Both the position numbers and the translations under genes were made by a program. A DNA stretch of 64,000 nucleotides. Source: Tetramitus jugosus. Its lineage: Eukaryota; Heterolobosea; Eutetramitea; Acrasida; Vahlkampfiidae. This document shows, in pieces, positions 18,730-26,752 of this stretch. The DNA lies in the NCBI GenBank assembly GCA_937625935.1, contig OW569371.1:310001-374000 (forward strand). The letters run 5' to 3'. Position 1 is the stretch's first letter, and each line of letters begins with the position of its first letter. The notes under the pieces were generated by a model. It saw only the letters and a program-made list of their open reading frames with translations, did not search any database and had not been told where the DNA came from.

Positions 18730-21700
18730 TTACTGGTTGTTGGAGTCTGCGAGAATGTTTGATAGGTACTGTTTGCCCTTGTACGAAAAGACAACATTGT
18801 ACTTCTTTTCATAGAGAGGGAGATCGTTCAGGAGAGAGTCATCCAATCTTCTTAGCTCTCGTTCGAGCTCCTGCCTCTGTTTCTCTTCTCTGATCACACG
18901 ACCAGGATCGTTGCCATACAATCTGGCTGGATCTGAGCTCGTTCTCGAGAATTCTCGTATTCGTTGTTTGATGAACTCTCTTCTGGTAATGATTTCCATT
19001 AGTGGTAGTTGGTCTGTGAGTCTCGAGATTTCTCTCTTAAAAGAGTCTAATACCTGAGGAGAATAAGTGGACACAGATTCAGTCTCCCACAAGAACTTGA
19101 ATCTTTCGGATGAATCTGTCTCTAAAGCGTTCCACAATTCGACCAGTCGGTTCTTGAATTTTTCTAGTCTTTCTTTGCCCTTTGCGTTCTCTTTGTCCTT
19201 TTGTTCTTCGAGAAGCTTTTGTTGTTGTTGTTCGAATGCTCTCATTTGAATTTCCTCTTCGGCTTCCTTGTACCTCTTTAGCTCGTCATCCTTCTTTCTC
19301 AACTCCTCTGCAAGTCTTAGTTCTTCTTCTTCTAATTGTTTTCTAGCAAATTCTTCCATCTCTCTCTTTGCCTTGAGTTCGACTTCGCTCATCAGTTTCT
19401 TGAACTTCTGGGTCGTAGACTTGTGATAATCTAATTTCCAAAGATCCATGCTATGTTGCATATTCTTCATTTGTTGTTCTAGATTTGATAGTGACTTCTC
19501 AACTGTTGTTCTCTGCTCCCGTTCTTCATTGGCATAAGCATGAGCTTCTTGGACTTGAGCATTAGCGGCTTCTTTAATTTGAGATACTTGTTGTTCAAAT
19601 CTAGCTCGAATATTTTCTTCTGCTTCAATTCTCATTTGATCCATCTTCTTTTCTTTTTCGATGATTGCTAATTGTCGTTGTTGATCGTCATCAAGCAATC
19701 TCGCTTCGCGGTCTTTGAGCAATTCCTGCAACTGAGCATCCTTTTCTTCGAGCATATTGTTATATCTCTCTCTCACCTGTAGTTCGAATTCAATTCTTTC
19801 TTGTTTCATTCTATTTCGAAGTTCATCGTCCTGATGATTTCTCTGCTCCATTTGTCTATCAAGATTTTGTTGAAGCTCCATGATGAGTTTATCATACTTG
19901 GCTCTGATCGTCTGTTCGTAGTCCATCTTACTGACTTCGAGTTGAGTCACCCTCTCAGAGTATTGTCTCTTGATTTCTTCAACATCATGAAGGAAGGAAT
20001 CCTTTGCCAATTCAAGCTTCCTATCCAAATCTAGTTGATATTGTTTTTGTTCGTCTTGCAACGCACGTCTCAAGTTGTCCAACTCTCTTTGATGGGCATC
20101 TTCCAACTTTTGTCTGATGTTCGCTTCATCATAACGAATTCGTTGAATAATTTGGTCCTGTTCGATCAATGATTGACTGTACTTTTCTTGATACCTTTCT
20201 CGAACTTGGTTATCAAATAGTGCTCTGTCTTCCTGTTCCTTGACTCTCGCTTGTCTATAATCCTCCTCGTGCTTCCTGATTTCACCTTCGTATAGTTCTT
20301 TTAATGACTGTATTTCTTCGTTCCACTTGTCATCAATGGCCTTCACCTTTTGTTCGTACATCTTATTGATCTTCTCTTCATGTTTCTCAGTCTTGATACG
20401 TTCTTTCATTTCGACGTCTCTGATTGATTCTTCTAATCTCTTCTTGGATTCACTTTGTGATTGGGATTCTCTAATTTCAAACTCTCTTCGGATGTTGACT
20501 TGAGATTTTTCAAGAAGGTTTTCATATTCCTTCTTTAATCTTTCTTCATTCTTTACAAGTTTTTCATTTAGATCTTGTTCTTTGATAAGAACGCGATCTT
20601 GCCATTTTTTGGCTTCGGCTTGCATATCTACATCCTTCTTTCTCAATTTAGAGTCATAATCTTCAACGATAGAATCGATCTTCATTTCGTACTCCTTCCT
20701 CATGTTCTCAGTGAAAGTCGTCATTTCTGAAAGTTTATATTCGAAGGACTGTTGCAACTCATTGATTCTTTCCTTTTCGTTTTGAATGAGAGCTTCATGT
20801 TTTTCTCGGAAATCAACTTCATATTTCAGTCTCTGAGCTTCAACTTCTCTCTCCTTCTCCAACAATGCTGATTTCAGAATGTTGTCATAGTGAGATCTCA
20901 AGTTGTATTCAAACTCCATACGTGATAACTCATATTGATTTATACGATTTTGTTCTCTCTGACACCTTTCATTCCACTCTTGTTGGATACGGTCCTCTAA
21001 TTCTTCCATTCCCTGCTTGACTATTTGTTCAAACGCCTTATTGCGTTCCTCGTAAGTTAACCTAATTTGATGCTCGTAAGCGATTAGCTTCTGTTCCATT
21101 TCTGCTTCCTTCTGAACATATTCCTTGTTTACGTCAGCTCTCTCTTTTTCTATTTGAGACTTCAAATCAGTTATCAGCAGTTCGTTTGCCTCTACTAGTT
21201 CTCTCTTTTCGACCTCGAAACTCTTTCTACACTCACGCTCATACTTTTGATACTGAGCATTCATTTCCCGCTCTTTATCCATTATTTCCTTCTTCATTGC
21301 TTGTCGCTCGTCATCGAGCTCTGCTCTGAGCTTTCGAATCTCACTCTTTTGTTTGTTCATGTGCTCTAAGATGAGCTGATCATACTTGCTTCTGATCGAC
21401 TCTTCATACTGAGCCATCTTAGACTCCGTCTCTCTTTCTCTTTGAAGGAATTCCTCCTCTCGTTCAGTCCAAGTTTTCTTATCCTTCATTCTTTGTTGTT
21501 CGATCTCGACTCTAACATTCTCCTGACCCAACTTCATATACTTTTCTCTGATAGTCTCTTCGTATTCCAGCTTGCCCTTTTCAAGGGATCTTTCTCGTTC
21601 AGAGTGAAGTCGAATTAAGTTGTCAATCTCCTCTTTGAATCTCTCTTCCATTGCACGTTTGTCGCGGAGAAGTTCTTGTCTCTCGTTATCTTGCATCTTC

Positions 21701-24700
21701 TCGTATCTCGAACGAACTTTCTCTTCATATGCCAGTCTCTCTTTCTCATATCCATTCACCTTTTCTCTCTCAGCAAAAAGATCTTCTTCTAACTTGTCCT
21801 TTTGTTTCTTCGCCTTTAACTCAAGTTCAGCGAGGAGTTGATTATATTTTCCTTCGATTTCTCGTTGGAGAAGTTCAAACTTGTCCCTCAAGCGAGATTC
21901 ATACTCGAACTTTTCTCTCTCCAAAGAATCTATCTCTTCGACTCTCTTTGTTTTGATTTTCTCGAGCTCTTCAGCGAAGCTGGCATCCTTGTTCCTCATT
22001 AAATCTTTGAATGCTTGCTCCTGCTCTTCCTTCAGTTGATCATACTTTTCACGTATCGATTTTTCATAGAGCACAACATCAATATCAAGCTTCTTTTGCT
22101 TTTCTTGTTGAATACGAGCCATATCATTTCTTTCATTTTCGATCTCACTCTTAAGTTGGCTAACAAGTTGTTTTGCTTCGGAGTCAGCCGCCTTGAGCAA
22201 TTTCTCGTATTTTGATCGTGTTTCCGACTCAAACTCTCGGCGTTGGTCCTCATACCATCGAACCCTATTTCTTTCATTCTGTTCTATTTCCTCCTTTCTC
22301 TTTTCGAGAGAATTGGCCCTAGACTCGAAATCTTTGTTCAGTACATCTTGTCTCTGGCTCAACTCTCTCTCCATTTCTAATCGGAGTTCTTTTTCGAGTT
22401 TTGCTCTGTCTTCTTTGTCTTGAATTGTTCTCTCTGTAATCTCCTTATGAAGCTTCTGACGTTCTTTCTCAATTACCTCCTTCATTTCCTGAATTCTTGA
22501 ATCTGCATTTGTTTCCAGTTTAATTCTCAAATTGTCAATTTGAGATCGTAATTCTTTTTCTCTCAATCGCAGTTGTTCGTCCAGTGCTTGTTTGTATTGG
22601 CTCTTCTCTTCTTGAATCTTATTCAATAGATCGTTATAATATTCTTCGAGCTTCATTTTCTCTACTCTTGCTCTCTCCTCAGCTTTTCTGACTAATTCCA
22701 TTGCGCGATCTCTACTCTCTTGTTCGAATTGTTTCTTTTCTGCTTCCATATTGATCACTTTTGTATTCAATTCATCCATCTCTACCTGTCGTGTCTCTCT
22801 TTCCTTCTTGTCCTTTTCGAGTAATTCTTGTCTAACCTTGATAATGTACTCGTGGAGTAAGCGTTGATATCTCTTCTTGGCCTCTTCTTCATATTGAATC
22901 TTTGCAAGATCTGTTTGTCGAGTGATATCCATTATCTTTTCCTCGTACAACTTTCTCGTTTCTTGTTCTTTTCTATTCAACGTCTCTGAATAAGCTTTCT
23001 GTTCTTCGATATTTTGCTTTAGTTGATTGATTAACTCACTATAGACCGCTTCCGTTTCTTCAGCAGCTGCTTGGAATTTTTGTTGAATACGATCTTCGAA
23101 TCTCAACCTTTCTTCTTCGAACTGTTTCCTTAACAAAATTTCTTGTTGCAATCTTTCGCCTTCAAAATCGATTTCTTTTTGAAGTCTTCCTTGAGCTTCT
23201 CTCTTGGCTTCGTCAGTCAAGCTACCAATGATGTATTGATACTTTGTTGCAAGAGTCTCTTCAATTCTCTCTTTCTCTTGTCGTAATTGAAGTTCTATCT
23301 CGCTCTGCCTTCTCTCATATTCGTCTCGCTGAGACTTGACTTGCATTTTCAAATTTTGAATTTGTTGTTGATAGAACACTTCCTTCTCCTTGAATAATCG
23401 TTGATACTTTTCACGCATATCAATTTCATTTTCCTCCTTCTTCTTATCATTCTCAATCAGTTGGTCCTGGACCTCTTTTCTGACTAGAGAGAGTTGTTGC
23501 TCATGCTTTTCTAAAAGCTTCTGCTTCTCTTCCTTCAGCTTGTGACAACGGTCTCTGTACAAATCTTCATATTCATCCCGCACAGCTTCATCAAAGCGAT
23601 TCTTTTCTTCCTCGATTTTCTTCTGGAAGTCTATCTTTTCTTCCTCCATTCTCTTCCTTAAATCGTTTTCATTCTGTTGCATCTCTCGAATCTTTGCTTC
23701 ATATTTATCAGTTACCTCCCGCACCTTATCGCTGTAGCTCTCTCGGAGTTGTCGTTCATATGCAGCCTTCTCATATCCCATGGCATCCTTCTTATTAGTA
23801 AACTCATTCTCAGTCTTGTTGATTTGCCTTTCAAGCTCGAGCTTGACTTCCTTGAGACTCTTCTCATATTGCTCTTCGAGTTCCTTTTTCTTCTCTTGCA
23901 GTTTGACAGAATGATCTTTCTCAATTCTTCTTCTCTCCTCTTCCAATTGTAAGACCTTTTCTTCATAATCCTGTTTGATCTTGGATTCCACTTCCCTAAA
24001 GTTAAGTTCAATTTCTTTGACTTCCTTCTTTTGGGTTAGTCTCATATTGCTGAGCTTCTCGTCAAATCGACGTCGTAGATCATCCATTTCTCGCTCATGT
24101 TGCTCCCTTTCTTCCAAAATCTTTCTTCCCTCTTCTTTGGTCATCTTCTCCCACTGAGCATAGAGATCGTTCCTAAGGTTTTCGATATGATTGATAGCTT
24201 CTTCCTCCTTTTGCCGTTTAATTTCTTCGGCTTTTCTTAATAACTCCTTTTCACGAGCATAGAGTCGATGTTTTTCTTCTTCTATGCTCTTGAAGGCATT
24301 TTGCTCTTTGGTGCTTAATTCATCTTGGAGTATTCTCTTCTTCTCACTCAACTCCTTCTCCATATTTCTTCGAAGATCAGCTTTCAGCGTTTCATACTTT
24401 TCAATTAGCTCCCTCTCAAACTCCTTTCGTCTCTCAACCTCTTCTTCATGTTGTCTCTTTTGCTTTTGAGCTTGAATTTCGATTTCCTTGAGTTTCTCCT
24501 GTTGTGCCTTTTCTGCCTCCTCTTTCATCTTGATATCAAACTCTCTCACAATTTTCATTGCTGCATCAATGGCCTTTCTTTCGAATTCAGATCGAGATTC
24601 TCCTTCTAATCTTAATCTATCGAGAGACTGTTCACTGACCGCCACTATCGCTTTTTGTTGATTTGACATGTGAGCTTGTTGATTGTGAGCCAACTGCTTT

Positions 24701-25998
24701 TCGAAATTGTTGATCATTTCTACTGTTTTACCGAGAACAGAGTTCTGGAACGATGATTGTTGCTCCACTAGTAATGCAGAGTTTAGGAGTCTTTCTTTAT
24801 CGAGTTGTTCTAACATTAGAGCTTCCTTCTGCTTAAGTTCTTGCTTCTTCAGCTCAAAATCTTGGGTCATTTGGTTCTTCATGTTTTCAAATCGAGAGTT
24901 CATCATTACTTCGTACTGGCGCTTCTCTTCTTCGAACTTTTCTCTAAAAGATTTGATTTCTCGATTCTTTGCTTCTTCGAGTTGAATTCGTTTGTGCTCT
25001 AACTCTTTCTTTTTATCTTCAAATTCGAGTATTAAATCCTCTTGTCTCTGCTTTGCAATCTTCTCTAATTCTTTCTTTGTTTGACTATCACTTCGTTTAA
25101 GTTGTAATGTGTATTCCCTAATCATCTCGTCAGCTCTTTGCTGAGCCTGCAACGGGATAGAGTTTCGAAGAGAGTCTAACTCAGCTCTCATCGCTACCTC
25201 GCGCTCAGAAAAAGAGGAACGCAATTCAGCCATCTCCTGCTCTAATTCCTCATATCTTTTACGATATGATTCAACCTTCTCATCAGATGTTTTATGCAAC
25301 TCGCTCCTCTGCATGTACAACTTCTTTTGAAGATTCTCAATTTGTAATTGATAGTCTTGAAGTTTGATATTGTATCTCTCTTGCATTTCCTTCGTTATCT
25401 TCTCCTTCAACTCTTCTTTTTGCCCTAAAAATTCAAGTTTTAATCTTTGAGCCGCTTCTTTCTCTGAGTTTAACTCTTCTTCAATGGCTATGGCAGTATC
25501 TTTATACTTTCGTATCAATTCTTCAGCCTTCATATACACCTCTTCTTGAGCTCTTTCAGATCGCTCTTTTTGTTGTCTTATAATTTCTTCAGCACGTTGC
25601 ATAACATGATCTTCATACTCCTTCCTATCCCGATCCTCAAATTGTCTCAATGCTCCTCTGAACTGCTGCTCAAGTTCGTCAGCATTGGCTTGTTGTTGTT
25701 CTCTACTCTTATCGTAAACACCTTTTAAAGATCCACCCGGAGATTGATAAGAAGGTCTTGGTGTTAATTGAGAGCTATTCTTTTGTACAGCTGAAAGCTT
25801 TGGGGTAGAAGTAGAGACTTTCTTGGTACTTCTTGGGGATGTTAACGTATTTTTTGGTGTGGATGGTGTAGCCAGAATTTCTGATGATGGTTCTCCTTCG
25901 TCTTCCTCTTCTCTTCTGGCACGATTTTTCCTGTAATGTGCCACCCTGTTGGCCATCAATACCTCACGTTTCTTTGGTGAAATATCACGCTCACTCAT
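18730..25998 (-). CDS. Giant coiled-coil protein with MAP65/PRC1-type C-terminal microtubule-binding domain
   Basis: From ATG 25998 this intronless gene encodes 2,422 residues; upstream in-frame sequence to 26304 starts only with TTG and is excluded. Residues 1-110 are basic and disordered with several S/T-P sites (TPSTPK, TSPR, STPK, LTPR, YQSPG), candidate CDK sites. Residues about 130-2270 are one charged coiled coil. Within 637-2082 a 12-residue motif, roughly [YF]ExxIRxKYDxL, recurs mostly every 55 residues. The last 150 residues match the C terminus of PRC1/MAP65/Ase1: a helical segment (RLVELWNAL..., RREFIKQRIREF), then SSDPARLYGNDPG at about 2354 and EEKQRQELERELRRLDD, the counterpart of the PRC1 segment with SDPNRF and LLKEEKQR. 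I infer a microtubule-binding rod far longer than known MAP65 proteins (about 500-900 residues). Confidence 0.85.
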   Translation of the reverse strand: MSERDISPKKREVLMANRVAHYRKNRARREEEDEGEPSSEILATPSTPKNTLTSPRSTKKVSTSTPKLSAVQKNSSQLTPRPSYQSPGGSLKGVYDKSREQQQANADELEQQFRGALRQFEDRDRKEYEDHVMQRAEEIIRQQKERSERAQEEVYMKAEELIRKYKDTAIAIEEELNSEKEAAQRLKLEFLGQKEELKEKITKEMQERYNIKLQDYQLQIENLQKKLYMQRSELHKTSDEKVESYRKRYEELEQEMAELRSSFSEREVAMRAELDSLRNSIPLQAQQRADEMIREYTLQLKRSDSQTKKELEKIAKQRQEDLILEFEDKKKELEHKRIQLEEAKNREIKSFREKFEEEKRQYEVMMNSRFENMKNQMTQDFELKKQELKQKEALMLEQLDKERLLNSALLVEQQSSFQNSVLGKTVEMINNFEKQLAHNQQAHMSNQQKAIVAVSEQSLDRLRLEGESRSEFERKAIDAAMKIVREFDIKMKEEAEKAQQEKLKEIEIQAQKQKRQHEEEVERRKEFERELIEKYETLKADLRRNMEKELSEKKRILQDELSTKEQNAFKSIEEEKHRLYAREKELLRKAEEIKRQKEEEAINHIENLRNDLYAQWEKMTKEEGRKILEEREQHEREMDDLRRRFDEKLSNMRLTQKKEVKEIELNFREVESKIKQDYEEKVLQLEEERRRIEKDHSVKLQEKKKELEEQYEKSLKEVKLELERQINKTENEFTNKKDAMGYEKAAYERQLRESYSDKVREVTDKYEAKIREMQQNENDLRKRMEEEKIDFQKKIEEEKNRFDEAVRDEYEDLYRDRCHKLKEEKQKLLEKHEQQLSLVRKEVQDQLIENDKKKEENEIDMREKYQRLFKEKEVFYQQQIQNLKMQVKSQRDEYERRQSEIELQLRQEKERIEETLATKYQYIIGSLTDEAKREAQGRLQKEIDFEGERLQQEILLRKQFEEERLRFEDRIQQKFQAAAEETEAVYSELINQLKQNIEEQKAYSETLNRKEQETRKLYEEKIMDITRQTDLAKIQYEEEAKKRYQRLLHEYIIKVRQELLEKDKKERETRQVEMDELNTKVINMEAEKKQFEQESRDRAMELVRKAEERARVEKMKLEEYYNDLLNKIQEEKSQYKQALDEQLRLREKELRSQIDNLRIKLETNADSRIQEMKEVIEKERQKLHKEITERTIQDKEDRAKLEKELRLEMERELSQRQDVLNKDFESRANSLEKRKEEIEQNERNRVRWYEDQRREFESETRSKYEKLLKAADSEAKQLVSQLKSEIENERNDMARIQQEKQKKLDIDVVLYEKSIREKYDQLKEEQEQAFKDLMRNKDASFAEELEKIKTKRVEEIDSLEREKFEYESRLRDKFELLQREIEGKYNQLLAELELKAKKQKDKLEEDLFAEREKVNGYEKERLAYEEKVRSRYEKMQDNERQELLRDKRAMEERFKEEIDNLIRLHSERERSLEKGKLEYEETIREKYMKLGQENVRVEIEQQRMKDKKTWTEREEEFLQRERETESKMAQYEESIRSKYDQLILEHMNKQKSEIRKLRAELDDERQAMKKEIMDKEREMNAQYQKYERECRKSFEVEKRELVEANELLITDLKSQIEKERADVNKEYVQKEAEMEQKLIAYEHQIRLTYEERNKAFEQIVKQGMEELEDRIQQEWNERCQREQNRINQYELSRMEFEYNLRSHYDNILKSALLEKEREVEAQRLKYEVDFREKHEALIQNEKERINELQQSFEYKLSEMTTFTENMRKEYEMKIDSIVEDYDSKLRKKDVDMQAEAKKWQDRVLIKEQDLNEKLVKNEERLKKEYENLLEKSQVNIRREFEIRESQSQSESKKRLEESIRDVEMKERIKTEKHEEKINKMYEQKVKAIDDKWNEEIQSLKELYEGEIRKHEEDYRQARVKEQEDRALFDNQVRERYQEKYSQSLIEQDQIIQRIRYDEANIRQKLEDAHQRELDNLRRALQDEQKQYQLDLDRKLELAKDSFLHDVEEIKRQYSERVTQLEVSKMDYEQTIRAKYDKLIMELQQNLDRQMEQRNHQDDELRNRMKQERIEFELQVRERYNNMLEEKDAQLQELLKDREARLLDDDQQRQLAIIEKEKKMDQMRIEAEENIRARFEQQVSQIKEAANAQVQEAHAYANEEREQRTTVEKSLSNLEQQMKNMQHSMDLWKLDYHKSTTQKFKKLMSEVELKAKREMEEFARKQLEEEELRLAEELRKKDDELKRYKEAEEEIQMRAFEQQQQKLLEEQKDKENAKGKERLEKFKNRLVELWNALETDSSERFKFLWETESVSTYSPQVLDSFKREISRLTDQLPLMEIITRREFIKQRIREFSRTSSDPARLYGNDPGRVIREEKQRQELERELRRLDDSLLNDLPLYEKKYNVVFSYKGKQYLSNILADSNNQ
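19786..24090. repeat. Degenerate 165-bp (55-residue) periodic repeat in the giant coiled coil
   Basis: Reading the protein from residue 637, motif starts are separated by 55 residues at most steps: EMDDLR, IEKDHS, YERQLR, FDEAVR, NEIDMR, IEETLA, FEDRIQ, then after 69 YEEEAK, and again every 55 FEQESR, REKELR, LEKELR, FESETR, YEKSIR, YESRLR, then 58, 55 and 52, then 55 steps through YERECR, YEHQIR and FEYNLR. Toward the C terminus spacing becomes irregular (30-59, then 44). Fifty-five is five hendecads, not a multiple of seven. Only the protein pattern is conserved; the DNA has diverged. Confidence 0.8.
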
Positions 25999-26115
25999 CT
26001 CCTCTAAAGTACAAGTTAAAAAGGAAGCAAAAACTATTGAATTTGGAGGTGTGTTTGTTTTCGTCTGTGTAGAAAGCAAATTGTTCAAGGCTTCGTGAAA
26101 AAATCGTAACGGCGA

Positions 26116-26124
26116 TTTTGGCGC
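26116..26124. promoter_or_regulatory. E2F-like site upstream of giant MAP65-like gene
   Basis: The sequence TTTTGGCGC matches the E2F/DP core TTTSSCGC. It lies about 118 bp upstream of the minus-strand start at 25998 and is followed by AGCGCG. The match is seen; function is inferred. Confidence 0.45.
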
Positions 26125-26444
26125 AGCGCGAGACGATAACTGTCGGGTGAACCTTACAAATTTCGTACAGTACGAAACATGTCGAACAGGAAGAGTCCAG
26201 ATTTCGGATATCTCATCTCGACTTGTCGGCTCCATATGTTGATGAACGATGCCAAAAAATGGCATCTTTACACAAACCTCAAAATGCCTCTGTTGGCCTT
26301 GCAAGCACCAATCATTTCTCGTGGAGCTCCCTGTTATTCAGTGAGCACTCATCTCTTATACACACGAGACTCTTGATTCATGATCTCTCATGCATGACCA
26401 TGTTGTGTCGGAGTGTGCTGTCAAGCTGGGTTGACTCGAAAAAC

Positions 26445-26453
26445 TTTTGGCGC
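26445..26453. promoter_or_regulatory. E2F-like site upstream of H3/ubiquitin/PARP gene
   Basis: TTTTGGCGC followed by a T-run lies about 154 bp upstream of the ATG at 26607. It is the same core as at 26116 and 56791. Confidence 0.45.
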
Positions 26454-26606
26454 TTTTTTTTTCCACATTTTTCTCACCTTTCAAAGTTCTGTGCTCCGAA
26501 CTTTTGTCCTTTCATCAAAAAGCCCAGCTCGTTTCCCTTTGGCAAGACAAAAACCAACAACTCAGCCCAGACTTCACTCACATAAACCTCTCACACGAAC
26601 TCCACC

Positions 26607-26752
26607 ATGGCAAGGTACGACCTACTTTTTACATACTTGACGTCAAGATATCGAAACACAAAAAACTAACACTACTCATCATTTACAGAACATTCCAAAC
26701 TGCCCGCAAGAGCACTGGCGGAAAAGCACCAAGAAGACAACTATCTGGTGGT
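26607..26752 (+). other. Histone H3 N-terminal tail mimic segment
   Basis: After splicing, the first 21 residues read [21 protein letters not shown], versus canonical H3 with K4 and K18: only Phe at position 4 and Arg at position 18 differ through Leu20. K9, S10, K14 and the ARKS motif are kept. It ends at SGG and continues into a Ser/Pro/Ala/Thr linker, with no histone fold following. The intron falls within codon 3. Confidence 0.85.

Larger units (their letters stand above)
25999..26606. other. Divergent promoter region between giant coiled-coil and H3/PARP genes, 608 nt
   Basis: The two start codons face away from each other across this region. It contains two E2F-like TTTTGGCGC elements (listed separately), one near each gene, and GC-rich GCGCAGCGCG next to the first. 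A T-run follows the second element. In-frame coding-looking sequence upstream of both genes has no ATG and reads as leader. Confidence 0.6.

Noticed and set aside
19801-25728. Many Leu/Phe/Ser-rich plus-strand frames of 60-100 codons
   Set aside because: They are reverse-strand shadows of the Glu/Lys/Arg-rich coiled coil.
25999-26304. 102-codon N-terminal extension of the giant coiled-coil protein
   Set aside because: It starts only with TTG and overlaps the divergent promoter with an E2F-like site. The first ATG gives a basic N terminus that looks natural.
26447-26688. Unspliced upstream coding for the ubiquitin-PARP gene
   Set aside because: The frame begins with TTG and the splice of ATGGCAAG to the second exon gives an H3 tail, which is far better than chance.
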